DNA from: a virus
Length of the DNA stretch: 64,000 nt
Strand: one strand, 5' to 3'
Virus record (IMG/VR): IMGVR_UViG_3300042887_003609
Location: 1-64,000 of that record
In this document: positions 16,133-28,100 of the stretch, piece by piece
Layout: the number at the start of each line of letters is the position of its first letter
Position numbering within the stretch: the first letter of the stretch is position 1
Position numbers and translations under genes: made by a program
Notes under the pieces: generated by a model
Told to the model about the DNA's origin: nothing
The model's input: the letters and a program-made list of their open reading frames with translations, nothing else
Database searches by the model: none

Positions 16133-19100
16133 TTATTTTTTCTTTTTACCTTTACAATTATTTTTAAAATCTTCAAGATCAGGGTCTTCATCTAAAATAT
16201 CATCCATACTAAATCCACCCATAAAACCTAATGCATTTACTGAATTATCTGCAGTTTCAGTTTCAGCTGGATTATTTTGTATAGATTTAATATTATCTTC
16301 TTTAGCTTCAGAATTAACAACAGAATCCTGCTCTTCAAATTTAACACTTTTACCAGACTTTATAAGCTTACTTAATACTTGCTCTGGGAATAATCCATTA
16401 AACTCAACTAAAACAAATCCATCAGCATCAAAGTATTTACCTGGAGTAAGCATATCTTGTCTTATGTTAAACTCAGTTTTTAATCTTTGTATAGCATTAG
16501 TAGCATTAATTTCATCGTTATTTACTACGGGTTGCTCTTCTTGTTTAAGATCTAATACTTCTATTGTTTCTTTAATATCTTCTTTAAGATTTTTAAGATC
16601 TAATCTAATAGACTCATTAGTAGGTATTGCACCTTCAAATATAAATCCTAATGGAGTAGCAGCTTTAACACCAATTTGTTTTGTTTTTCTATAAACAGCA
16701 CCACTACCAAAAGCCATTCCAAAGCCTTTACCAATATAATTAGTTAAATCTTTAGGAGCACCTTTATCAATAAGAGAAGTTTTTACACTTACTAATTCAT
16801 AATAAATATCTCTTTTTTCTTTTCCTAATTCAACTTTTTGTTTTATAACAAAAGGAAAACCAATTACTGTCTTTTTATCAAAAGATTTTAAAGGAAATCC
16901 GGATCTCTCAAGAAAATTTAAGTTATCTTTAAATTTTTCTTTATTAAATTCAGTAATTTCTTCTTGGTACTGTATTCCTTCATCAGAAGTTTTTATTCTT
17001 TCATATTTAACAGCTGTTCCAGCAAACATATCAACTGTAATATATTCACGATCACCTTTAGTTTTTTGTGAATCTACTACTCTAATTACACCTTCACCAG
17101 TTGCTCCAGGATAATATGCTGGGACAGTACCTATATCTTTCCATTTTTTTTCATCTATTTGACTAATACTTCTAACATAGAAACTATTATTAATATGTTT
17201 AGAATAGTTAGTGATAAAGTCTTTAATCAGATTTACAGGAGAAGCACCAAATATAATTCCAAATACTTTTTCTAAACTATCTAAATCTGTAAGATTATTT
17301 TGTTTAGACAATAAATCTAAAGCTTTATTTACAGATTTTAAATAAGGATCTAAAATCTCAGGAGGCATTACAGATAAGAAAGAACCTGATTTAAATTGTA
17401 ATCCGTCTTTTACCATAAGATATGATAACAAACCAAGAGCTTCATCTCTTGTATTAGGATCATTATATAAATCAATAATACTTAATTGTAATCTTTCAAT
17501 CTCTGGTTTAGTTAAACTAGCCCAAGTATTAGTCTCAACATAGTTAATATTTGTTCTATTAGCAAGATTTCTACGTGTTACTACTTCTTTATTCTGTATA
17601 ACATTTGTGATTACAGGAACATTATTTAAGAAATTTAAGAAAGTATTATCAGGAGATTTTTCTCTTAATGAATTAATAATAGCATTAATATTTTTAAAAC
17701 CTTCTTCTTGTTCAGCTTCTAACTGTCTATATATCAATGCATTATTAAGATATTTAGAATAAGAAGAAGATGCTCCTTTATTTGCTTCATTAGTAACAAA
17801 TGCTTTTAAAGTTAAATAAGAAAGTAAATCTTTATTTAAGTTCTCATTAAATTTATCTTCAAAACGTCTATTAACTTTAAAGTTTAACTTAACAGATTCA
17901 AAAAGTTTTTTGAAAAGAGGGGTTCTTCTGATAAACAAGAAACCAGAAAGTTTATCTATTTCTTGTACAATCTTAATATACTCTTTAACTTCAAATGCTT
18001 TAGTTTTAATAGCTTCTCTTAATCCTATAAAAGGTATACTTGATTCATCATAAGTTTCATCACTCATTGCAAAATCTTTTCCTTTAAGAGTTAGACCAAG
18101 ATCGGCTATGTCTTCAGCTAAACCATCAAGATCTTCAAAAGATTTACCTAAGCCCTGAGATATACGTACTATGTTAGCAAGTTTGGTAGCATATGTAGCC
18201 TGTTTAGAAAGCTCACTCCAAGTAAATAACAATTTATAGTTAACCTCTTTATTATCTTTTTCAGTTATACCTTTGTTTAAATCATCACTAGTAAGAATTA
18301 AGTTTTCAATATTTTCAGGTTTTAATGCTTTAAGTTTTTCTTCAAGTATTACGACTGCCGCTTTTTCTTCTTGTTGTGTTTTAAAAGCAGAATTATTATT
18401 TTTAAGAGCAGTATAATAATCTCTAATCACATTAGATGAAGTTATTTTAAGAGCTTTGTTAAAAGGAACTCCTAATGCAACCATGTAAGAAAGAATACCA
18501 ACAGCATCAGGATTTAAGTTAAACTTACTAGCTATAATAAGTTTAGCATTATCTGTCATTGCTGTTACTACAGCAGAAAGTAAATATGCTTTTCTTATAT
18601 CTCCAGCTTTATTAGTTCCAAAATCTCTGTATATGTTTGAAATTACTTTCTCTTTTTTAGTTTTAGAATCTATAACTTTATCATTAATTTGTAAATTAAA
18701 TACTTTATCGTTATCATTTTTAATAGATACTTTATGAGTATTTAAAAAATGGAAAGCTGTATTCATTACAACTGCAGGTCCGATACCTTCGGCACCTTCC
18801 ATAATATTACCAAAACCAGTAACCTTTCCAGTTAAACTATTAACATCAAAATTCTTATCATCTAATAATTCTAAAAATTCAGGATAGTCTTTAAATTCTT
18901 TTTCAAAAGATTCAATTACATCTTCAAAAGGTTGAGTATTTGCAGGATCAAATGAAATTGGGTTACTACCTTCTATTTTAGTGTCAACTGTAACTGCATT
19001 ATTAGATACAAAAGTTCTTCTTGCATTTACAATATTATTATGAAGAATTTCAGGTACAATTTGTTTTTTTATATTAGATGAATTTTCACCGGCTACTTTA

Positions 19101-22100
19101 ACATATGCTTCAGCCGTAGATGGAAGATTTAATTCAATAAGAGTTTGTTTAAGAACTTCTTCTTTATCTATTAAATTATCAACATCATACATTTCATATA
19201 TTTCTTCTTCACTATAACCCATCTCAAACAAGCTTTCAAATTCATCATCAATTTGCTTCTCAAATTTCTTTTCTACTTCAGCAAATTTTAATCTAAACTC
19301 TCTAGTTTTAAATTGAGATTTTAAAAACTCTTCAAATCTATCAGATTTTCCAGTAGCAGTACCAAACTCTATAAACTCAGTTTTACCTTTTATTTTCTTT
19401 TTGTAAAATTCTTTGAACATAGAATACAATTTATCTACGTCAAAGTCATGTCCTGTTACTTCAACCATTTCAGCTGGAGCTACAATGCTAGAAGAATAGA
19501 ACACAGGTAAGAAATCTACTATTTTATAATTTTGAGAAGAGTGTTTATCTTGAGAAGGAATACGTGTTGCAAAGAAATCTGTAACTACATCTGGAGCAAA
19601 ACCATTTGCGCTAATGTAATCCATTATATCTTTAGATAATGGAGGAACCATTACCTCAGCATAAGTACCTGTAATGTTACCTTTAGTATCGTATACTTTT
19701 TGATTATGTCTTAATCGATCAAAGTATACATCACCTACTTGAACATTACGTTCTTCAGCATCAGTAACTGTCTTTTTATTTTCTAACTTATTAGTAAACT
19801 TAGACATTTCTGATTGAGGTACTACTCTTGTTTCAATACTACCATTTGGATAAATCTTAACAACTTCTCTAAGTACATCAAATCCTAAATCAGAAACAAG
19901 TGTTAAAGAATCACCTTTTACTTTTTGATTAGTAACAGATCTAAAATATGAAAAGAAGAACTCAATAAATTTACCTTCTGTAATAATATTATTTAAATTA
20001 TATTTAGGTTGTCCTGTTTCTTCATCAACAGAAAACATACTTATCAACTGTGAAGATCCACCTGATGCTTCAAGTGTTTCTTTAGCATAATTAATAAACT
20101 CTTCAAGCTTAGGAGTTATTCTGTTTTCATTTATAGAATTACCAAGTTCATGTTGTACATCTCCAAAATCAAATAACTTATTTATAGTTTTATTATAAGA
20201 TAATTCAACTTTTCTTGCAGAAGACAATTGATAAATATTTCTTAAATCCTTAATTGGTATATCTTTACCTAAATAATTAACTTCTACATCTTCATTTAAT
20301 TCAGATTCTACAATAACTTTAATCTGACTAGGATCTGTAATTTTCTTTTTACCACCTGGGTTTTCTGTTTGTAATCCCCAGTAACTATTGTCTAATTGAG
20401 TAAAATAGTTATTATCAGCTGTATTTATAGTTTCAGTTAAGTTATCACCATTTTCACCAAATACATTTGACTTCTTCATTTTAATTGAAGATGCTGGAGC
20501 AGCAAAAGCAAAAGTTTCGGGAGTTTCTCTTTCAAATCTTTCAAGTCTTTCTCTAAGATTATGCAAAAATTCTCTACCTGGTTTAGCTTGCCAACCATCT
20601 TTTGTTTTATTAGAAGTTAATTCTTTAGTTAATAAAGCAACAGATGTTTTAATGTAGTTTTGTTTATCATCATAGTATACAAGTTTTAAAGAATTAAACT
20701 TTGCATCATAATCAAACATACCTGCTACATTTTTGCTACCAAAATATTTACTTGAAGTAATAGGTACACCAGCTTCTATATCATCTAAGAAAGCAGCCAC
20801 TTGTTTATTCAAACGTCCAAGACCCCATAATGTATAACGTAATCCTTTAACTGTGGTATAAGTTTGACCATCAGCTCTTTCAATTTCTTTTTTGCTAGCG
20901 TTAGTAGATCTTACAGTAGGTTCATTAAATACAAGAATGTGTGACTTATCTGATTTATGGTTTATACCATATTCAGGTGCAGTAAATGTACTAGCAATAT
21001 TAATAAATGCAGCATTCATACCTTTAGCACGTTTGAAAGCATCAATAGCATCTTTAATACCTACAGTCTCATCTCCAATAGTTAAATTATTATAGAATAA
21101 AGTATTGTAATAGTCATTTAAAAATACTTGAGCTAAGTTAAATCTAACATTACCTTCTCTTAAATTTATATTGTCATCAACCTTAGTAATTTTATCACTT
21201 AAAAGTTCGTTATCATAAATCTTTTTATTTGCTTTAATTACACCTAAACTTTCTAAAACATTTAAGAAATCATCAACCTGACTTTCAAAATAATCTGCAA
21301 TTTGACCAGTTAAATTTAAAGCAAAGTTTTTATCTTTAAATATTTCAGAAGTAGTAGTTTCATTTAATAAAGTATCATATAAAGTACTTCCATTCATCAT
21401 AAGAAGTTCTTTCATAGATGGACTAAAATCAATACCTCTTTTCTTACCAGTATGATAACCTTCAATTACTTCACCACCATTCTTAATATAAGCATCTTTA
21501 CCAATTTCTTCAATCTGTCTAATCTCTTCTCTAGTTTTTTCAATTCTTTTAAGTTGTCTTAAAATTTCTTGAGCAATACTATTAGTAAAATCTTTATTAA
21601 ACACATAACCTCTAGAAGCTTTATTATCTTGTGTTATAGTTTTTATAACGGGTAATTCTATAAACTCAGCAGTACTAGATGCTTCAAGAATACGTGTAAG
21701 AACAGGTGCTCTAAACGCACTTCCCATTATGCCATCTTCTTTTTGATAGTTCTGATAATAAGTACCATTAATAGCATTATCAATCATGAAAAGCATAAGA
21801 TCTCTAGGTGAGAATTTTTTATAGGCTTTAGCTTGAGATAATTTATTTGACTCTAATTTTTTATTTTGATTACCTTTATCATCTAAAGTTGATTCTTTTA
21901 ATTCACCAATACGTTTAGTAATAAACTGGGGACTTAATGCTAAATTCTTAAACTCTAGGTTATTAAATAAAGGATTATATCTTAAATCATCCGGAAGATC
22001 TTCAGCTTTAACATCTTTGTTTTTAAGAACAAGATCTTTAATTTTTGTTAATATTCTTCTATTAAATGTAGGTATTTGATAATTCCAAATCTTATCTCCA

Positions 22101-25100
22101 TTCTCCCTACTAAATGTAGTAGTTGAAACAGTTTCATCAAACTTAGTACTACCTTTAGCTATTTTGTACAAACGAGATATATTATCAATATCTGTTTTTA
22201 AAGGTGCTCCTGAATTAAATTCAGTAGTAGCATCAGATTGATCATTATCTTCTAACTCTTCATCTTCTTCTGTAACAGTGTTACTTAATTCTACTTTAAT
22301 AAATGGATTCTTTCCTGCATTTAAAGAACTCTTAATCCAGTTTATATCTTCATCTGTAATAACAGATTCTAATATATCTTCAGATGAAGTATAAAGAACT
22401 TTTAAATAATTTTGAGTATCAGATGTATACGAAGACTTGTTTAACTCAAAAGAAGCTATAAATCCTTTACTATTTTCTAAAGCTGATAAAACAATGTAGT
22501 CAGGTTTTAAAGTAATACCTAAAGTATCATAAATATTTTTAGATATAACGTTTGCTTGATTAGTTAAATCAATAATATCAGCGTCACTTAAAATTTCTTT
22601 ATCATCAAAATTTAATACTTCATTTTCGGAAATATAAAACTTTAAAGTATCTAATGCAATATTAGATTTAGAAATTAAAGATTCTCTTTCATCAGGCTTA
22701 TTAACAAACTTAGTGTAGAAAATAGAATTAAAAGCATTAGACCAAATACTAAACTGTAACTGAGCAGCTCCTTTTTGATTTGAGTTAAATATTTTAATTG
22801 CATTATTTCTACCTTTAAGCATTGTAACATATGGAGTACTTTGTAAGTATCCCATAGATTTATAGAACAATACCGCAATGTTTGCTTTACTTGGGTTACT
22901 TAAAGAAACAGTTTCATCTGAATCATTTAATATAATACCAGCTTCGTTAAACAATCTATTTACTGCAGCATTAATATGAGGATTATTAGAACTTAAATTT
23001 CTAAGTCTACTGTAAAAATCATATTCATTTACAGAACCTGCAGTTAAACTAAGAATACTATCATATACAGCTTTTGCATCAATAGCTTGTAATAAAGGTT
23101 CTCCTTCTACAAGTTCCGTATTACCAAATTCATCTGATGCTCTTAATGTAGTTGTAGCTAAGAAAGATTTAATGTATGTAGGAAGATTACCAAAACCACC
23201 AATTTCTTCAGCTGTTTTATCAAAGTCTTCAGCTCCTCTTAAACCAAACTCAAGTTCTTTAATTGAATCAGCTAAATTCTCATCTGTAATTTCTTTTACT
23301 TTTCTAATTGTAGATAAGTGTTGTCTTACAGATTCCTTTAACTCAGCAGTATTATTTTCTAATACACTTTCATAAACTAAAAACTTTTCTGCTTCAATAG
23401 ATCCTTCATCAAGATTTACATAAGCTGAAGTTTCACTATCAGAATCATATAAGTTTGTATAGTCTTCAAGAGTTTTATCTAATAATTTTAAAAGACTTAA
23501 ATTATCAGGATTATTATTTTCAAATCTATCTAATACAGTAGATGCAATAGATGATGTAAGATTAATTACATCAGCACTTGCCATGTATTTTACTACTTTT
23601 ACAATTTGCCCAGAAGCATCCATTTGAAAATCAGTTTGATTTTTAAGGATAATTGCTTTTAAAGCAGGTTCAGTAATACCATATTCTAAAGCTTGCTGAG
23701 TAAATACGTTCTTTTGTACAGGAGCAGATTTAAACTGTGCGCTATTAATTCTGTTAAATAAAGTATCTACAGAGTTTTTAGTATATCTGTTAAATACAGA
23801 TTTAATAAGATTAGCTAGTTTATAAAAGAATCCTTTAACTCCAGAATAGTTATTAGTAGTCTGCTGTTGAGTATCATTTAATTTTTTATACTCTTGGAAT
23901 CTATCAGCAAGATGCTCTTCAAACAATCTCTTTTCTAATTGAGATCTTGACATCTTGTTGTAGAATTCCGGATTTGTAGCTACCATATCAGCAATAGCTG
24001 AACTAAGTTGTCTACCTTCTTTCTTTAATTTAGCATATACTTCTTTCTTAGCTTGATCTAAATAATAATTTATTTCATTATCAGTTAAGAATAATCTAAA
24101 TACAGAGTGAAATGCTTCGTGATATTTAAAAGGTGCATCTTTAGATGTTCTGATTACACCACGTATTCCTTCAATACCTAAATCAATATTTTCAAGATGT
24201 GCATAGAACTGTCCCACTGTTACATTACCTGATAACATTTTGTTATTAAGGTTTAATGTATCATCTACAGTTATAATACCTCCTGGAAGATTTGCATTTA
24301 ACCAAGAAATGAATTGATCAAGATCATCTACATCATCCTTAGACCAACTTTGTGAGTCTTTATTAGCAGCATTATTAAGTAGATACTGAAAATATACTTG
24401 TCTAAGATTTACAAGTTTTTTATATTCAGGGTCTTGATCTAGAATTTTAGTTCTTTCACTCTTAGTTTTACCTTTTAATTCTTCAGCTTTTAACTGTTGA
24501 ATTTTTAAAATTCTTTCATCAATTGTTTCACGTAAAGAAACTACTTTAGCAATTTCAATAGTTGCTGGATTATCTGGTATATCTGATGTTAAAGAAGTTT
24601 GACCACCATCTTTTTTAACTTCTTTTTTACTACTATTATCTCTTAGACTAGTATTTGTTTTACCATCACCTTGAACATTTATTCCTGGTGCTTGAATATC
24701 TGATGCTGAAGAAAAACTAATATTAATAGCCCCTGGTTTAATAACTTCTGGTGCTACTGATGTTACCATTGTAGATAAAATATTTTTAACATTATCTACA
24801 TTTACCTCTTTAGGGAACCCTTTTCTAATAGTATCTTTTAGTTTATTTACATCAGCTTTAGTGATTGATTTTTGTCGAACACTTTGTTTATAAAATTTAC
24901 CACTAGCATTTAAATTTAAACCTGGAATTCTTAATGTTAAATTATTATTAGGATTTAAATTAATAGCTAAAGCTTTTTCTAATACTTTAGTTAAAAGATC
25001 ATCTAATGATTTTACTTCATCATAAATAACAATTTTAAAGTCTTTACCATTAGCACCTTTCATAAAACTTTCAACATAACTAAACTGAAAATTTCCTTGA

Positions 25101-28100
25101 TTAGTTATTTCCAATTTAAAATCAATACCTCCATCTGCAGTTTTATTTAAAGCAAAAAATAATTCATCTTTTATTCTATTATTTATAGACAGGTTAGCAT
25201 CTGCTTTATTTATTTCTGCTGGTTTACCATCTTCATCATAAATAACATTTTCTTTTCTAAGTCTATTAGCTTCTTTAATTATATCATTAAATAAGTCTGT
25301 AGTATCTTTAGCAGTTGCCTTACCTGGTCTAAGTTCTATAAACTTATATGTACCATTTGGTATTTTAACTACTAATACATATCTACCTAATGTTTTTGTA
25401 GCATCTTCATAATAAGAAAGACCTTTGTCTTTAACTTGTGTATTAATAGCTTTTCTTATTTCTTCAGCTTCTTGAGGTGTTACATTTTTAGTAATAATTT
25501 TTTCAACTTTAGTTTTAGTTTCTGGATTCTCAAATCTGTCAATTAAATAAATACCATTTTTATTATTTACATATTTGTATTTAAGATCACTAAAATTAGT
25601 AACATTACCACCTGTTAAATACTTATAAGAACCTACGCCTACTTTTGCATAAATATCAGATACAGAATCATACGGTATAACTGTTTCAGGTTTATTTTTA
25701 GATCTAGTTATTAACTCATTTATAAATGCAGAATAAGCGCTAAAAGATTTTTGAAAACCGTCAACAGTTTTTAAACTTTCTATATTAGTAAAAAATATAG
25801 ATTTGTATAGATCACTTGTCATTTGATTAACAGTGATTTCTTTACCTTCTTCATTATAAAATTTAAATGAATTTGGGTTTCTTAAATATCCTACAGTTAC
25901 ACCATTAATCTGTACACCAATTTCATATTCTTCAGACTGATATGCTATTCTATTATTTTTAACACCTTCCTGATTAGTTACAAAATAATTTAATACTGGG
26001 TTAGTAACTTTATTTTTTCTTACAACAAATTTTATTTTAGAAAGTAATTCATCTTTTGGAGTTGTTATTAATAAAGACTCAAACTCAGATTTTAATTCAG
26101 GGTTTTTAGTCCATACTGAATTATAAACCGTAAAAACTTCATTAGGAGAAGCTTTGGGTAAAAGTTCTAAACTAGATGGAGATTCTCCTTTTAAATAAAA
26201 ACCATCTAATGTTTTTACTTTAAAGTAATTACCCACGGGTCTTCCTTTTTCTAGTTTAATTAATAAGAAAGTACCGTCTTTTTCAATGTTAGCTAACTGA
26301 TAAGTTACAGGTTTATTGTCAGTATCTCTTTTTTCAAGAATATCATTTATCTTAAACTTCTTATCTTGTGTAAATACATCTTTTCCTTTTTTAGGTTCAG
26401 TTACTAATAAAGTTTGTTTGTCTCTTAAATCAGTTAATAAAGTACTAATATCTTTTTCTACTATAGGTCTTATCTGTGTAGTATCTTTATCTATAACCAT
26501 TATAGCATTACCTTCTTTATTAAGGAAAGTATAACCTACTGAAGCACCTGCTTTATTTTTTAATTCTACAAATCTTAATTTATTTATAAGATTCAATAAA
26601 CCAGGATTATTAATAATAAGCTTAAGATCATCTTCAGAAAGTTGAGCATCTACAAAAGATACAGTTTCCGGTAATGGAACACCCACGGTTGTTTCTGAAG
26701 TTTCAGTTTCTACAGGTTTATATATATTAACTACGTCTTGTAATTCTAAACCATAGTCAGAAACTAATTTTGCAACTCTAGGATCTTGACCAAAATATTC
26801 AGAAGTTACATACTTTAAAATAAGATCAGGTTTATTCTTTATTATAAGACTATCAGTAGAAGATATAGGCATTACAACATATGACCCAGACTTAGTTGAT
26901 GATAAAAGATTTTTAAATGCATTCATAAAAGCATTTAATCTTTGAATTTGCTCATTACCATCTACATACTGTTGTATTGTAGCACCACCTTTTTGCTCAT
27001 CACTTAATTGAGCAAAACTATTTTCAGCAAACTCTTTAACCTTTACATCTAATTCATCATAAGAGACATTCTTAAATGTAATTGGTTTTTTAGATTGAGA
27101 TTTTTTAGTTGGAGGCTCTTGATTTTTTTTTCTTGCTTCTTCTTCTTTTGCAGCTTGCTCTTTAGTTAAATTATCAAAATCTAAAATTAATCTTTCTACT
27201 TCTTTAAATCTTGGATCTGATTTACTAAAAGTTCTTTGTGTTTTTTGATCAACAAATTTAACATCTGGATCAGTTAACAAAAAAGTTTTAAATGCTTCAT
27301 AACCTTTTGGAATATCTGTAGGTATAGTTGCTTTATCTATAATGAAATTATTATCATCAAGATAGTTTATAAGTTCATTTGTTTTAGCATCTGAAAGAAA
27401 CTCTTTAAAGCTTTCTTTCATAAAGTCAGCTCTTTTTTCTTCAAATGCTTTTCTTGCTTTTATTCTTCTATTTACTTCATTGTAAAATCCTACTGGATCA
27501 GTAAGACTATTTACTGCTTCTGTAAATCTACCTAAATCTTTATTAAGAGCTAAGTAATCTATAAAGTAAGTATATGCTTTTTCAAGATCTGCTTTAATAA
27601 AAGTTTTATTATTATTTTCAGCAAGTTGATTCATGTACTTTACAAAAGCATCTTTAATCCATCTTGCTTTTTCTAATTCAGTTTTATCTTCAATAGACTC
27701 TATCTTCTCAAAATGTTTTTTAAACTGTTCTAAAGCTTTTAGTTTTTTAGATTTATTTTCAGTTTGTTTTTTAAGAGCTGGATCAGTTACATCTTTTGAA
27801 GTTTCAATTTCTTGAGATAAGATATCTATTTCAGTCTGAAGATCTGTAACACTTAATAAAGGTAATACATCACTAAAGGCTATATCACCAAGATTACTAA
27901 TCTCTGTAATATTATTACTTAAATCTTGTAAACGTTTAGAAACTAAATCTATATTATGTAAACTAAAAGTAGCAATCTTTCTAGCATCTTCAAATCCTTG
28001 ATAACCAATTCTTTCTGTTTGAAATTGTTTAAAAGATTCAGGATCTTTTATAGATTCTAAAGTATATTTATTTGGATTAAAAGGATTTTTATATTCAGAA

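Noticed and set aside
22675-22878. Short open frames within the giant polymerase gene (also 26316-26534, 23172-23375, 16464-16694)
   Set aside because: Chance frames in AT-rich coding DNA, with no recognisable product or signals.
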